Counted from the stretch's first letter, positions 1 through 10,860 are shown. The stretch is 64,000 bases of DNA from Shewanella sp. Isolate11 (GCF_022398315.1 NZ_JAKEVF010000009.1:496-64495); one strand, 5' to 3'. Translations and numbers: made by a program. The notes: generated by a model from the sequence alone, not told the origin.

Positions 1-165
1 TCGGAAGAATCTTAAAAACGTTTGTACATATTGCTATGGACATTCACTATCTCTAGTTAACTATTGCTAGTTACAGAAAAGCATTGAGAAATAAATCGTT
101 TTCGATTAACTCAATACCTGTGAGTGTCCACACAGATTTCTTGTTTTATTTTGTTAAAGAACGTT
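1..165 (-). other. 16S rRNA leader of an rRNA operon, boxA included
   Basis: Read on the minus strand, this stretch contains a boxA antitermination element (GTTCTTTAACAA, 151-162). After it comes the CTGTGTGGACACTCAC-type segment found just after boxA in gammaproteobacterial 16S leaders. The 16S gene itself should begin just beyond base 1, outside the window. The two promoters at 191-218 and 327-354 feed this leader. The rrn operon beside yrdA/aroE matches the rrnD neighbourhood of E. coli. The leader identity rests on remembered similarity; no mature rRNA base is visible. Confidence 0.75.
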
Positions 166-190
166 AGCCGCTGTGGGCTAGGGCTGCGTA

Positions 191-218
191 TTCTACGCTT
201 TCCTTGGTCGGCGTCAAG
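191..218 (-). promoter_or_regulatory. rRNA operon promoter P2
   Basis: On the minus strand this is TTGACG, a 16-base spacer, then TAGAAT, followed by an ACGCAGCCC discriminator. It lies about 30 bases upstream of boxA, as expected for the proximal promoter of a ribosomal operon. Confidence 0.7.
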
Positions 219-326
219 TGATTTTTTAGAAGTTTTTTAACTTCGCTCACTTTCGACTCGAGTTACTGATTTAATCACTGCTTTCATGACGCTAGGCGTC
301 GCTGTTTGCCGTGTCAGTGGGAGCGC

Positions 327-354
327 ATTATAGGGAGCGAAAACTTTTACGCAA
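327..354 (-). promoter_or_regulatory. rRNA operon promoter P1
   Basis: On the minus strand this is TTGCGT, 16 bases, then a perfect TATAAT, followed by a GC-rich discriminator (GCGCTCCC), the hallmark of stringently controlled rRNA P1 promoters. It lies about 110 bases upstream of P2. Confidence 0.72.
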
Positions 355-475
355 GGGCTTTTTTTAAGAAAAGTGACACTTTCACCCTGTTTGCATGATT
401 TTTAGCCTGACTAGCTAGTTTTTACCCATTATACTGTTCGATTCTGGCTAAATTCACGGCATTAAGGACTTTCGC

Positions 476-1033
476 GTGACAAATTCAATCCGTTCATACA
501 AAGGCATTAGCCCTCAATTTGATAATAGTGTTTATATTGATGAGGCATGTGTACTCGTTGGTGACATCAGTTTAGAAAGCGATGCCAGTATTTGGCCTCT
601 TGTTGCCGCTCGAGGTGATGTTAACCAGATCAAGATTGGTAAACGCTCTAATGTTCAAGATGGCACAGTGCTGCATGTCACCCGTAAATCTCCAGCTCGT
701 CCTGAAGGTCACCCTTTATTAATTGGTGATGATGTCACCATAGGTCATAAGGCAATGTTACATGGTTGCACTATTGGCAATCGTATTTTAGTGGGTATGG
801 GGGCGATTATTCTTGATGGTGCAATTCTAGAAGATGACGTGATCTTAGGTGCAGGTTCGTTAGTACCTCCTGGTAAGGTACTGCAGAGTGGTTATCTATA
901 TGTTGGCAGTCCTGCTAAGCAGATAAGGAAGCTGACCGAGGCAGAGTTAGCCTTCTTACCTCAATCTGCCGATAACTATGTCAGATTAAAAAACGAGTAT
1001 TTAGAAGAGACGCTACAAAATTTACCAACCTAG
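476..1033 (+). CDS. yrdA: gamma-class carbonic anhydrase-like hexapeptide protein (YrdA family)
   Basis: 185 residues, left-handed beta-helix type. Hexapeptide repeats run from about residue 25 to 140, followed by a C-terminal helix. The three zinc-ligand histidines of gamma carbonic anhydrases are present at H67 (VLHVT), H91 and H96 (IGHKAMLHG). Arg46 and Asp48 of the RGD motif and Gln61 are also in place. The start is GTG with AAGGA 8 bases upstream. Family members are trimers; many YrdA/PaaY-like proteins bind zinc but have weak or unproven carbonic anhydrase activity, so the physiological reaction is uncertain. Its position between the rRNA operon and aroE matches the E. coli yrdA locus. 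Confidence 0.88.
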   Translation: MTNSIRSYKGISPQFDNSVYIDEACVLVGDISLESDASIWPLVAARGDVNQIKIGKRSNVQDGTVLHVTRKSPARPEGHPLLIGDDVTIGHKAMLHGCTIGNRILVGMGAIILDGAILEDDVILGAGSLVPPGKVLQSGYLYVGSPAKQIRKLTEAELAFLPQSADNYVRLKNEYLEETLQNLPT

Positions 1034-1152
1034 TCACTCTGCTTTATGGTGTCGAATCGACATTCTACAACTCGATATTAGTATCTTGATATTCGGCGGT
1101 TAGTTATTCAAATGGTGCTCTATCTAACTAACTTTACTAACTCTACCAACTG

Positions 1153-1178
1153 ACTCTACCAGCCAAGCTTGGTAGAGT
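1153..1178. terminator. hairpin between convergent yrdA and yrdB
   Basis: A perfect 9-bp stem (actctacca / tggtagagt) with an 8-base loop sits between two convergent genes. A T-run is missing, so factor-independent termination is only plausible. A further ctctaccaac copy at 1141-1150 could form an alternative stem. Confidence 0.4.
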
Positions 1179-1182
1179 TGGC

Positions 1183-1449
1183 TTAAGCTGTAATCCATAT
1201 CCGCCCCTGCTCATCAAATACTTCTTGTTCGATGAGCTGTTCAGCTAGTTCTTCTATATCAAACCGATACTCATCAAATACCTTCATCGCTTGTTGCTGA
1301 TTAAGTATAGTTTGTTGGCTTAATCTGCCTAGAGCACTTAAACCAATGTAGCAACGAATATTCATTCCTTGTTGCTGACCAGTAAATTGAATACTCGCCG
1401 ACTCGTCACTCCAAGTCGCATCATCGCTAAATAAAATATTCTGGTTCAT
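1183..1449 (-). CDS. yrdB: DUF1488 family protein (YrdB-like)
   Basis: Small soluble protein of about 88 residues beginning MNQNILF. The frame is open to a GTG four codons upstream, but GGAAGAG just before the internal ATG makes the ATG at 1449 the likely start. The family (DUF1488, E. coli YrdB) has no assigned function. Synteny supports the call: it lies 15 bases downstream of aroE on the same strand, as in enterobacteria and Shewanella, so the two are probably cotranscribed. No catalytic motif is apparent. Confidence 0.8.
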   Translation of the reverse strand: MNQNILFSDDATWSDESASIQFTGQQQGMNIRCYIGLSALGRLSQQTILNQQQAMKVFDEYRFDIEELAEQLIEQEVFDEQGRIWITA

Positions 1450-1464
1450 CTCTCTTCCCACAAA

Positions 1465-2283
1465 TTAGGCTAACTGCTGGCGCAACTGGGTTAAAACCGA
1501 CTCGACATCCGGCTCGACACCACGCCATAGATAGAAACTCTTTGCCGCCTGACCAACTAGCATGCCTAATCCATCTAGAGTTTGCTTTGCACCCGCTTGT
1601 TGTGCCCAAAGATTAAATGCGGTGAGCTGTTTAGCGTACATCATGTCGTAGCACAGGGTATCATCACCAATAATCTCGGTCGGTAAATCGGGGGATTCAC
1701 CCGATAGGCTCGAGGAGGTTGAATTAATTACAATATCGTAAACCGAGTTCAACTCATCACACGACTTGGCTACAACCTGACCATAGTCAGCAAAAGTTTT
1801 GGCTAGGCTTAACGCTTTAGCGTGAGTACGATTTTGGATGGTTAATTGCTTAATGCCACTATTTAACAACGGTAAAATAGAGCCTCTCGCCGCACCACCA
1901 GCACCAAGCAATAGCACAGACTTACCAGCGAGCGAACCAATATGACGCTCTAAATCGGTAACCAAACCTATGCCATCGGTGTTATCGCCCCGAAGCTGAC
2001 CATCTTTTAATACGCTGAGGGTATTGACCGCTCCTGCCAGTTTAGCCTCATCACTTAATTGATCGCACAATGCAAAGGCTTGCTCTTTAAAAGGAACCGT
2101 CACATTACCGCCTTTGCCACCCTCTGTAAGAAATGCCTGCAGCGTCGATTTAAAATCATCGACAGGTGCCAATATCGCCTCGTAACGGATATCTTGCTCT
2201 GTGGCGGTGGCAAAAGCATGGTGAATAAAAGGCGATTTGCTGTGTGCAATGGGATGACCGAATACGGCGTACCTGTCTGTCAT
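1465..2283 (-). CDS. aroE: shikimate dehydrogenase (NADP+)
   Basis: 272 residues, the usual AroE length. It reduces 3-dehydroshikimate to shikimate in chorismate synthesis. Visible features: shikimate-binding SKSPFIHH near residue 15, catalytic lysine K66 in VTVPFKE, catalytic aspartate D103 in GDNTDG, and the dinucleotide-binding GAGGAARG loop at 127-134 followed by NRT (156-158), the AroE-type NADP-preferring motif. The start is ATG at 2283. DUF1488 follows closely downstream on the same strand. Chorismate made by this pathway also feeds UbiC, encoded at 15485-16054. Confidence 0.96.
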   Translation of the reverse strand: MTDRYAVFGHPIAHSKSPFIHHAFATATEQDIRYEAILAPVDDFKSTLQAFLTEGGKGGNVTVPFKEQAFALCDQLSDEAKLAGAVNTLSVLKDGQLRGDNTDGIGLVTDLERHIGSLAGKSVLLLGAGGAARGSILPLLNSGIKQLTIQNRTHAKALSLAKTFADYGQVVAKSCDELNSVYDIVINSTSSSLSGESPDLPTEIIGDDTLCYDMMYAKQLTAFNLWAQQAGAKQTLDGLGMLVGQAAKSFYLWRGVEPDVESVLTQLRQQLA

Positions 2284-2403
2284 GGTTCACTCTGTCTCTA
2301 TTTGCAATTGCCATCAGTCTACTGAGCTTTACCTCGTAGTCAAAGCCAATAATCGATTCGAGTTATTATCTAAATTCTGAACCAAATACTGAGTTGCCGG
2401 TAG

Positions 2404-2895
2404 ATGATGAATAAGTTAGTGTGCCAGCCATCAGTATTTTCAGCGGCCGTCAAAATGAAATGGTTAAAGAAATTAGTCAGCAATAAACAGACCCAGCGGG
2501 ATCCCAACCAATCCAACGCCTATGATCGCATTGGCGGAGAGAGGGTTATTCAAGCACTCGCTAGACAATTTTACTTACAGATGCACATCCTACCCGAGAC
2601 TCAACCGCTTTTAGCCATGCACCGCTCACCCATCAGCGAATCAGAACAAAAGCTTTTCGAATTTTTAAGTGGATGGCTAGGTGGCCCACAGCTTTATCAA
2701 CAAAAATATGGCCACCCCGCGCTACGTGCGAGACACATGCCTTTTGCGATCGATAAAGCTCTGCGTGATCAATGGCTGCTATGTATGAAAAAGGCGATCG
2801 AAATTGAAATATCAGAAGCCCAGCACCAGCAAGCTATCTATCAGGCAATATCGACCCTCGCCGATCATATGCGTAATCAGGTTGAAACTGACTGA
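2404..2895 (+). CDS. group II truncated haemoglobin
   Basis: Globin of the short 2-on-2 fold. From residue 40 the sequence follows the group II consensus: YDRIGG, RQFY with the B10 tyrosine Y57, KLFEFLSGWLGG, then YGHPALRARH with proximal haem ligand H111, and W124 at the group II tryptophan position. Such proteins bind O2 or NO and may detoxify reactive species. The first 17 residues lack family similarity, and the ATG at 2455 (MKWLKKL) is a credible alternative start giving 146 residues; neither start has a strong ribosome site. The gene is convergent with hemF, separated by a strong hairpin. Confidence 0.88.
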   Translation: MMNKLVCQPSVFSAAVKMKWLKKLVSNKQTQRDPNQSNAYDRIGGERVIQALARQFYLQMHILPETQPLLAMHRSPISESEQKLFEFLSGWLGGPQLYQQKYGHPALRARHMPFAIDKALRDQWLLCMKKAIEIEISEAQHQQAIYQAISTLADHMRNQVETD

Positions 2896-2928
2896 CTACA
2901 AGTACTGGTACCTTCATTGGGAAGTGAT

Positions 2929-2976
2929 CTTATCGTTATAATAAAGGGGCCTTAGCCCCTTTATTATAACGATAAG
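2929..2976. terminator. exceptionally long bidirectional terminator hairpin
   Basis: A perfect 22-bp inverted repeat (arms 2929-2950 and 2955-2976) closes on a 4-base CTTA loop. The core is a GGGGC/GCCCC stem flanked by AT-rich arms that provide a T-rich tract in either direction. It lies between the convergent globin gene and hemF and should stop transcription from both. Confidence 0.88.
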
Positions 2977-2991
2977 ATTGTTAGCCTAGAT

Positions 2992-4493
<1,502 letters not shown>

Positions 4494-4594
4494 TTAACTC
4501 AAACCTTGATATAAAAAACCGTTAGATGGGTCAACACTCCGATGAAGCGGATTATACAGAGATGGCTAATACTGACAACGCTCAAACAAGCACT

Positions 4595-5158
4595 CTATAG
4601 TGCTCGCTTATATTTACACGCCTTTTGCGGACATTCGAGCCGCATGCCGGCTGCCCCTTTGCGTTCGACTAACATATCAAAACCACAGTCAGGACAACTC
4701 TCAGCTACTGGAGGATAATTAACTAAAAACTTGCATTTAGGGTATGCACTACAAGCATAAAACGTTTTACCAAAGCGACTGGTTCTGTGCTCCATAGTGC
4801 CTTTATGGCAACTGGGGCAAGTGATCGTTTGTTCGCTATCATCTTGATCATGCTTCTCAATATGATTGCATTCTGGATAACGGGTACAACCGATGAAAAT
4901 CCCGAAACGCCCGGACTTAACGGCTAATTCGGCCCCACATTCGGGACATTCCGATCCCTCAATCACCTGAGTTTCAATTGATTCGTGTTGCACTAAAGGT
5001 CGGGTGTAATCACAGCTAGGATAGTTATTACATCCTACAAAACCACCATGCTTACTGTTTTTAATCGATAGCTCGCAACCACACTTAGGACAGAGTTCAT
5101 ACTCTTTCTCTAATGCATGTTCGTGGGAACTAAACAGTTGCTGATCTATTTTAGACAT
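4595..5158 (-). CDS. yrdD: topoisomerase-type C4 zinc-ribbon protein (YrdD)
   Basis: 187 residues made almost entirely of zinc ribbons of the kind found at the C-terminus of topoisomerase I. Four tandem CxxC-containing units begin near residues 23, 71, 113 and 154 (CPKCGCEL, CPECGAEL, CPSCHKGT, CPDCGFDM), each followed by a second cysteine pair. There is no topoisomerase catalytic domain, so single-stranded DNA or protein binding is the likely activity; the cellular role is unknown. A terminator separates it from smg, so it probably has its own promoter within 5159-5242. Confidence 0.9.
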   Translation of the reverse strand: MSKIDQQLFSSHEHALEKEYELCPKCGCELSIKNSKHGGFVGCNNYPSCDYTRPLVQHESIETQVIEGSECPECGAELAVKSGRFGIFIGCTRYPECNHIEKHDQDDSEQTITCPSCHKGTMEHRTSRFGKTFYACSAYPKCKFLVNYPPVAESCPDCGFDMLVERKGAAGMRLECPQKACKYKRAL

Positions 5159-5242
5159 GATGATCTCACTCAGGACTATTGCATTATTTTACCAAGGTTA
5201 GCGATAACTTGGGAATCGAATATCAGCTAATTGTAGGCACTA

Positions 5243-5266
5243 AAAAGGAGGCTGTTGCCTCCTTTT
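5243..5266 (-). terminator. rho-independent terminator downstream of smg
   Basis: A 10-bp stem (aaaaggaggc / gcctcctttt) with a TGTT loop is followed on the minus strand by a run of T. It lies 19 bases after the smg stop codon and separates the dprA-smg transcript from yrdD-tsaC-hemF. Confidence 0.85.
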
Positions 5267-5284
5267 AATTGATTTGAAATTTTC

Positions 5285-5758
5285 CTATGAATGTAAGCGT
5301 CCGTCGGGTTGTTCAAATATCAGATCTTCCATCTGCTCGTAAGCCGACTCATTGCCGGGAGAATTAAACAACACCATCAAGATGACCCACTTAAGATCTT
5401 CTAAGATCAATGCAGGTTCATCAAGTTCCATCACACGATCGATCACCATCTCACGAGTTTCAACACTGAGTACTTTTATCTGTTCTAAGAACAGCAAAAA
5501 GCCTCTGCACTCGACATCGAGCTTATCCATCTCTTTATCGGTATAGATACGAAATGAATGCTGGGTGTGATCGCACAGATAAGGCTGATCACTTTCTTGC
5601 AGTGACGCCAGATGCTCTAACCAAGATAAGGCTTTGAGAATCGCGGATTGATGAAAACCTGCTCGAGTAAGCTCTTGCGTCAACTCATCTTCGTCGACCA
5701 ACAACTCAACCTCACTATGGACATAGTTTTCAAATAGATACATGAGGATATCAAACAT
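5285..5758 (-). CDS. smg: Smg family protein (DUF494)
   Basis: 157 residues, acidic and helical, matching the Smg/DUF494 family (start [12 protein letters not shown], end rich in acidic residues). The family is conserved next to dprA and def in gammaproteobacteria but has no established biochemical function. The start lies two bases after the dprA stop, implying translational coupling, and the gene ends at a clear terminator. Confidence 0.92.
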   Translation of the reverse strand: MFDILMYLFENYVHSEVELLVDEDELTQELTRAGFHQSAILKALSWLEHLASLQESDQPYLCDHTQHSFRIYTDKEMDKLDVECRGFLLFLEQIKVLSVETREMVIDRVMELDEPALILEDLKWVILMVLFNSPGNESAYEQMEDLIFEQPDGRLHS

Positions 5759-5760
5759 GG

Positions 5761-6780
5761 CTAGCTCCTCTTAAGTCTTACATAACCACCGGGTACAGCT
5801 GAAACCCAACCTTGTAGTTCAAGTTCAAGCATTTGCTCTAGTACTAGCTCTATCGTTTTTCCACTATGTTCAACCACTACATCTAGTGGAGTGATCTCAT
5901 AACCTACACTAGCTAACAGTGAGGAAAATGGCAAATCAGAAGCTAACTCATCTTCTATATGGTGGCGCTGATGCAACTCTTCAAGGTGAAACATCAATAA
6001 AGGTGAAAGTTCTTCGACAACATCTGCCGCACTCTCAACCAATTTAGCACCACTACGTAGTAGATCATGACATCCTTGATGATCGCCTGCAAGTATATTT
6101 CCCGGCACCGCGAACACTTCTCGCCCTTGCTCTAACGCCAGTCTGGCGGTAATTAATGAGCCACTTTTTCTCGCGGCCTCGACAACTAACACGCCCAAAG
6201 ATAAGCCACTAATGATCCTATTTCGCTTAGGGAAATTGCCAGCAAAGGGTTGAGTATCCGGCCAAAACTCACTAACCAAGCAACCAGATGATTGAATATC
6301 TTGATATAACTTACGATGCCGCTTGGGATAAATAACATCGATACCTGTGCCTAATACCGCGATAGTGGCTCCCTTCGCGTCCATGGCACCTTGATGCGCC
6401 GCACCATCAATACCTGCAGCCATGCCACTGCAAATCGCCAGTTCACAGCCTGCAAGCTCTTTCGCTAATTGATAGCTCGACGCCAATCCTGATTGCGATG
6501 CCGCACGACTGCCCACTAATGCCACACTCGGATGAGCCAAAGCAGAAGGCTCACCTTTAATAAATAGTACCGGAGGGGGATCGTTAATTTGTAGTAACAG
6601 ACTGGGATAAAGAGGGTCGTTTTGCGTCAATATATGGTGATTATCCTCGCGTTCAAGCCAGCTTAGCGCGGCCTCAACACGAGAAAAATCAGGATTCAAA
6701 CTGGTCTTGAGGAGCTTTTCAGGTAAGGGTAAAGCATTATGGTCATGCTCTACCCTTTGCCTAAGTTCCTCTACATCCAT
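5761..6780 (-). CDS. dprA: DNA-processing protein DprA/Smf
   Basis: The ATG-initiated frame gives 339 residues with the Rossmann-like DprA core: VGSR (89-92), [12 protein letters not shown] (118-129), GTGIDVIYP (144-152), then the [10 protein letters not shown] and [10 protein letters not shown] segments, and a winged-helix C-terminal domain from about 290. DprA loads RecA onto incoming single-stranded DNA during transformation. The reading frame remains open and DprA-like for 28 codons upstream of this ATG (6781-6864) without an ATG, GTG or TTG, so the real N-terminus is probably longer. It lies immediately downstream of the LysM gene and upstream of smg. Confidence 0.93.
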   Translation of the reverse strand: MDVEELRQRVEHDHNALPLPEKLLKTSLNPDFSRVEAALSWLEREDNHHILTQNDPLYPSLLLQINDPPPVLFIKGEPSALAHPSVALVGSRAASQSGLASSYQLAKELAGCELAICSGMAAGIDGAAHQGAMDAKGATIAVLGTGIDVIYPKRHRKLYQDIQSSGCLVSEFWPDTQPFAGNFPKRNRIISGLSLGVLVVEAARKSGSLITARLALEQGREVFAVPGNILAGDHQGCHDLLRSGAKLVESAADVVEELSPLLMFHLEELHQRHHIEDELASDLPFSSLLASVGYEITPLDVVVEHSGKTIELVLEQMLELELQGWVSAVPGGYVRLKRS

Positions 6781-6864
6781 GTAGTTTAATAATTGTTTAA
6801 TCCGAGCCGGTCCTAACCCGGATACAGCTGAAACAACTAGCCAATCGACCAGTTTATTTTCTAT
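6781..6864 (-). other. probable missing 5' part of dprA, non-canonical start
   Basis: Continuing the dprA frame upstream of its first ATG gives ENKLVDWLVVSAVSGLGPAR and IKQLLNY. This matches the N-terminal helix-hairpin-helix-like segment of DprA proteins (WL...GLGP...LL). The frame runs back to the TAA stop of the LysM gene (6865-6867), whose frame it shares. The first sense codon is ATA at 6862-6864; AGGTGA lies four bases upstream of it. CTG at 6850-6852 is the other candidate. No ATG, GTG or TTG occurs in these 28 codons. Confidence 0.65.
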
Positions 6865-7962
6865 TTATTCACCTTCTAAAAGGGTATCGGGTTGCAATAA
6901 CTTGTCTTTAACACGAACAGGCTTCTCATTCACTAAAATGAGCCCTAGGCTGATTTTATCGAACGCCTTAAATACCATTAACTTGCCGCGATAAATATCA
7001 GGCATTTTAATTTCGTTGTCTGAAGAAATTGACGATAAAAGGTCTTCGTACATGCTTCTATCTTGCGGTTTTACCGGCTGACCATCACCATCGATCACTA
7101 TGCCTTGTCCATCTCTATAAATAGAGAATACTTGCCCAGGCTCAACACCAGCCTCGGTTCCGCGGTCAATATACACCACATCTAACTTACCCATTTCTCT
7201 GGCGTTGCGTTCAGATGCTAAAACTGAAGCTGAAATCGTCGCTGCTTTCGGAACAAAATATGCCGACATCAAAGATTCATCATCGATAGGCAATACTCGA
7301 TAGCCAGCTTTAGTCTCTCGTAAATTACTGAGCAATTTAACCTTAGAGATTGGGCCAGATTCGGTCACACGCCCACTGGCGGTTAAAATCACCTCTTGGC
7401 CTAAACTATCGCCTGACGCTTCATCGGTAAATTCACGACCTTTAACATAAACACCCAGCTTCTCACCTACAGGTAATTCACCTTGGATGTAGATAATGTC
7501 ATTCATAACATGATGTTTAGATTCGCTTTCACCGCCCATCACCATGGGCTGTTCTTCAAACCATGCGCCATCAACTACACGGTTATGAACTAAATAAGGT
7601 TGAATAAGGGATAAATCGATCGCGGGAATTGCGCCATCTTTCGGAAGTACCCGTCCTTCAGGACTTTTACGAATATGAGGTTTAACCACTAATCTTGGCT
7701 CACCATCGATAAACACTAAAGTGAGCCTGTCGCCGGGATAAATAAGGTGCGGGTTCGCAATCTGTGGATTGGAGCCCCAAAGCTTAGGCCAACGCCAAGG
7801 ATCATCAAGAAAATACGCTGAAATATCCCAGAGGGTATCGCCTTTTTTGACAACATATGAATCAGGATGCCCAGACTTCAATGTCAGAGTATCCGCTTGA
7901 ACAAATGAACAACTTAAAATCATTAAACCGAGTAAAATTAGTCGTTTCATGGGGGTATCCAT
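6865..7962 (-). CDS. secreted LysM-domain protein
   Basis: 365 residues with a signal peptide (MKRLILLGLMILSCSFVQA; the start is more likely M5, at 7950, than M1). One LysM peptidoglycan-binding module spans about 36-83 (YVVKKGDTLWDISAYFLDD...NPQI...IYPGDRL). The remaining 280 residues are beta-rich, with short YIDRGTEAGVEPGQVFSIY-like motifs, and have no recognised catalytic residues. The family is conserved in this position upstream of dprA in Shewanella and Vibrio and is probably a periplasmic cell-wall-associated protein of unknown role. It is divergent from def and shares an intergenic region of about 125 bases. Confidence 0.85.
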   Translation of the reverse strand: MDTPMKRLILLGLMILSCSFVQADTLTLKSGHPDSYVVKKGDTLWDISAYFLDDPWRWPKLWGSNPQIANPHLIYPGDRLTLVFIDGEPRLVVKPHIRKSPEGRVLPKDGAIPAIDLSLIQPYLVHNRVVDGAWFEEQPMVMGGESESKHHVMNDIIYIQGELPVGEKLGVYVKGREFTDEASGDSLGQEVILTASGRVTESGPISKVKLLSNLRETKAGYRVLPIDDESLMSAYFVPKAATISASVLASERNAREMGKLDVVYIDRGTEAGVEPGQVFSIYRDGQGIVIDGDGQPVKPQDRSMYEDLLSSISSDNEIKMPDIYRGKLMVFKAFDKISLGLILVNEKPVRVKDKLLQPDTLLEGE

Positions 7963-8088
7963 GCTGTTTGCCCTTTTATATAGAGCTTTTGCTGTTATTG
8001 ATTGCCACTAAGGATTAAAATTAATCTATTAGCCTAGGTCAGTATAACCAACTGACTCAAATTTGACAGACTTGTTAAGAGTTTATGT

Positions 8089-8598
8089 ATGAGTTTACTA
8101 AAAGTTTTACGTTTTCCAGATGAACGCTTACGCACTATTGCTAAGCCAATAACCGAATTTAATGCCGAACTTCAAACCCAAATTGATAACATGCTTGAAA
8201 CCATGTACGAGGAAAAAGGCATTGGTCTCGCGGCAACTCAAGTCGATTATCACCACCAGCTTATCGTGATGGATCTTCAAGATGAAGTCGAGCGCCCTAA
8301 TGTCTTCATTAACTTAGAGATCATCGAAAAAAGTGGTGATTTTTGCAACGAAGAGGGCTGTTTGTCTGTCCCAGGTATTTATGCCAAGGTCGATCGGGCC
8401 GAATTTGTCACCATTAAAGCCCTCGACCGTCACGGTAACGAGTTCACTTTAGAAGCCGATGGTCTTTTTGCTATCTGCTTGCAACATGAGCTTGATCATC
8501 TCAATGGTAAGTTATTTGTCGATTACTTATCGCCGCTAAAAAGACAACGCATCAAACAGAAGCTAGAAAAAGCCGCTCGTCTCGAAGCCAGAGGATAA
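8089..8598 (+). CDS. def: peptide deformylase
   Basis: 169 residues. It removes the formyl group from the N-terminal methionine of nascent proteins. All three family motifs are intact: GIGLAATQ (44-51), EGCLSVPG with metal ligand C91, and QHELDHL with ligands H133 and H137 and catalytic E134. It heads the def-fmt-rsmB-trkA-trkH block and lies one base before the fmt start. AAGAG upstream of the ATG is a modest ribosome site; a TTGACA at 8063 may belong to its promoter, but no good -10 follows. Confidence 0.97.
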   Translation: MSLLKVLRFPDERLRTIAKPITEFNAELQTQIDNMLETMYEEKGIGLAATQVDYHHQLIVMDLQDEVERPNVFINLEIIEKSGDFCNEEGCLSVPGIYAKVDRAEFVTIKALDRHGNEFTLEADGLFAICLQHELDHLNGKLFVDYLSPLKRQRIKQKLEKAARLEARG

Positions 8599-8599
8599 G

Positions 8600-9571
8600 T
8601 TGCATTTGAAACCACTTAATATCATTTTTGCGGGTACGCCAGATTTTGCCGCCCGCCATCTACAAGCGCTGATCGAATCTGAACACAATGTCATCGGTGT
8701 CTATTCCCAACCCGACCGACCTGCAGGTCGAGGCAAGAAACTCCAAGCCAGTCCAGTTAAAGCCTTAGCTGTTGAGCATGATATTCCTGTGTATCAACCC
8801 GCTAGCCTACGTGACGAGCAAGCTCAAGCCGAGTTAGCAGCGCTAAATGCCGATATTATGGTGGTAGTGGCTTATGGTCTTATCTTGCCGAAAGTCGTAT
8901 TAGACACCCCAAGACTGGGTTGTATCAATGTGCATGGCTCTATCTTGCCACGTTGGCGCGGTGCGGCGCCGATACAGCGCGCGCTTTGGTCCGGTGATGC
9001 CGCTACGGGCGTGACCGTCATGCAGATGGATATTGGCCTAGATACAGGTGACATGTTACTCAAAACTCATCTTGCGATAGAAGATAACGACACTTCGGCC
9101 TCACTCTACGAAAAACTGGCCCAGCAGGGGCCGACAGCACTCATCGAAGCGCTAGCCGGATTAACTCAAGGGACTCTCAAAGCCGAACCTCAAGACGAAG
9201 CATTGGCTAATTACGCCGAAAAACTCAGCAAAGAGGAAGCATTACTCGACTGGAATAAGCCCGCCGTGCAGCTATGGCGCGAAATCCGCGCTTTTAATCC
9301 TTGGCCTGCGAGTCACTTTAGCCATATGGATGCCAGTATCAAAGTCTGGCAAGCAGAGGTCAGCCAAGTAACCAGCTTTCAGGCAGCGGGAACCATAGTG
9401 AGCGCAGATAAAAACGGCTTAGCCATTGCGACTGGTGACGGGGTGTTATTACTAAAAACCATGCAACTCCCCGGTAAAAAAGCCATGGCGGTTAGCGATA
9501 TACTTAACTCTCGCGGCGACTGGTTTACGCCCGGAACTCAACTTAACAATGCAGCCGAGGCAACCCAGTAA
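8600..9571 (+). CDS. fmt: methionyl-tRNA formyltransferase
   Basis: About 323 residues. It formylates Met-tRNA(fMet) using 10-formyl-tetrahydrofolate. It has [10 protein letters not shown] at the N-terminus, the folate-site triad N110/H112/D148 ([12 protein letters not shown] and DIGLDTGD), and the Fmt C-terminal domain ([11 protein letters not shown] near residue 230). The start is TTG, either at 8600 or at 8606; AGAGGA at 8590-8595 fits either imperfectly. It is paired functionally with def and overlaps rsmB by one base (TAATG). Confidence 0.96.
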   Translation: MHLKPLNIIFAGTPDFAARHLQALIESEHNVIGVYSQPDRPAGRGKKLQASPVKALAVEHDIPVYQPASLRDEQAQAELAALNADIMVVVAYGLILPKVVLDTPRLGCINVHGSILPRWRGAAPIQRALWSGDAATGVTVMQMDIGLDTGDMLLKTHLAIEDNDTSASLYEKLAQQGPTALIEALAGLTQGTLKAEPQDEALANYAEKLSKEEALLDWNKPAVQLWREIRAFNPWPASHFSHMDASIKVWQAEVSQVTSFQAAGTIVSADKNGLAIATGDGVLLLKTMQLPGKKAMAVSDILNSRGDWFTPGTQLNNAAEATQ

Positions 9572-10851
9572 TGAATTTACGAGCCTTAGCCGCCAAGGTG
9601 GTCTTTCAGGTATTAGAGAAAGGAATATCCCTATCTGTTGCCCTTCCCGAGCAGCAACAAAAACTCACCAGTGGCAAAGATAAAGCCCTGTTAGCCGAGC
9701 TTTGTTATGGTGTGATGCGTCACCTCCCCCAGCTCGATAAATTGGTAAGCGATTGCATGAGCAAGCCAATGAAAGGCAAACAGCGTATCGTGCACCCGTT
9801 GTTATTAATCGGCTGTTATCAGCTGTATTTCACTCGTATTCCGGCGCATGCGGCCATCTCAGAAACCGCCGAAGCCTGTCGTCAGCTTAAATTTGAAGGT
9901 TTGGTTAAAGTGGTCAACGGCGTGCTGCGCAATCTACAGCGCAATGAAAAACAGTTGCCAACCGATAACGAAACCTTACAGTTCAATACCCCAGCGTGGC
10001 TAGTCAAACGCTTAAAAAGTGCTTATCCGGACACCTGGCAACAAGTGATTGAACAAAGCCACCAACGGCCGCCAATGTGGTTACGCAACAATGCATTGTC
10101 ACAGTCTCGTGAACAATATCTAACCCAACTCAACGAACTTGAGATTGGCGCTTCGGCGGGTCAAAGCGATAATGCGATTTTACTCGATGCCGCTAAAGAT
10201 GTGGCGCTGCTGCCCGGTTTTAGTGAGGGGACAGTCTCGGTACAAGATGGCGCGGCACAATGGGCTGCGACCTTACTTGCGCCCCAAGCTAATGAGTTAA
10301 TTCTCGATGCTTGCGCCGCTCCTGGCGGGAAAACCTGTCATCTACTGGAAAGCGAAAATAGTATTGAGCTAATCGCGGTAGACTTCGATGCCAAGCGTCT
10401 CGAACGAGTACAGCAGAATCTCGACCGACTATCTCTTAAGGCCAAAGTAATTCATGGTGATGCCGCTAATATTGACTCTTGGTGGCAAGGCGCTAAGTTC
10501 GATCGTATATTGCTTGATGCACCTTGTTCTGCCACGGGTGTTATCCGTCGCCACCCAGATATCAAATGGTTACGCAAACAAGCCGACATTGAAGCGTTAT
10601 CAAAATTACAGTCACAAATTTTAGATCATTGCTGGCAGTGGCTAAAACCAGGTGGCACACTGCTGTATGCAACTTGCTCAATTTTGCCTGAAGAAAATGC
10701 GCAGCAAGTGAGTGCTTTTTTGGCGAGAACCCAAGATGCAACCCTCGCCCCCATCGCACAACAACCCAAAAGCGATGATATAGGCTGGCAAATCACGCCT
10801 GGGCAAGACAATATGGACGGGTTTTATTATGCTCGCCTGATTAAGGGATAA
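9571..10851 (+). CDS. rsmB: 16S rRNA (cytosine-967 C5)-methyltransferase
   Basis: 426 residues. An N-terminal NusB-like RNA-binding domain (about 5-130) is followed by a Rossmann methyltransferase of the NOL1/NOP2/Sun family. The SAM loop is DACAAPGGKT (246-255). The two catalytic cysteines are C319 in DAPCSATG and C369 in YATCS, the latter being the nucleophile position. Its start overlaps the fmt stop, so translation is likely coupled. Confidence 0.96.
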   Translation: MNLRALAAKVVFQVLEKGISLSVALPEQQQKLTSGKDKALLAELCYGVMRHLPQLDKLVSDCMSKPMKGKQRIVHPLLLIGCYQLYFTRIPAHAAISETAEACRQLKFEGLVKVVNGVLRNLQRNEKQLPTDNETLQFNTPAWLVKRLKSAYPDTWQQVIEQSHQRPPMWLRNNALSQSREQYLTQLNELEIGASAGQSDNAILLDAAKDVALLPGFSEGTVSVQDGAAQWAATLLAPQANELILDACAAPGGKTCHLLESENSIELIAVDFDAKRLERVQQNLDRLSLKAKVIHGDAANIDSWWQGAKFDRILLDAPCSATGVIRRHPDIKWLRKQADIEALSKLQSQILDHCWQWLKPGGTLLYATCSILPEENAQQVSAFLARTQDATLAPIAQQPKSDDIGWQITPGQDNMDGFYYARLIKG

Positions 10852-10860
10852 AGTAACAGC

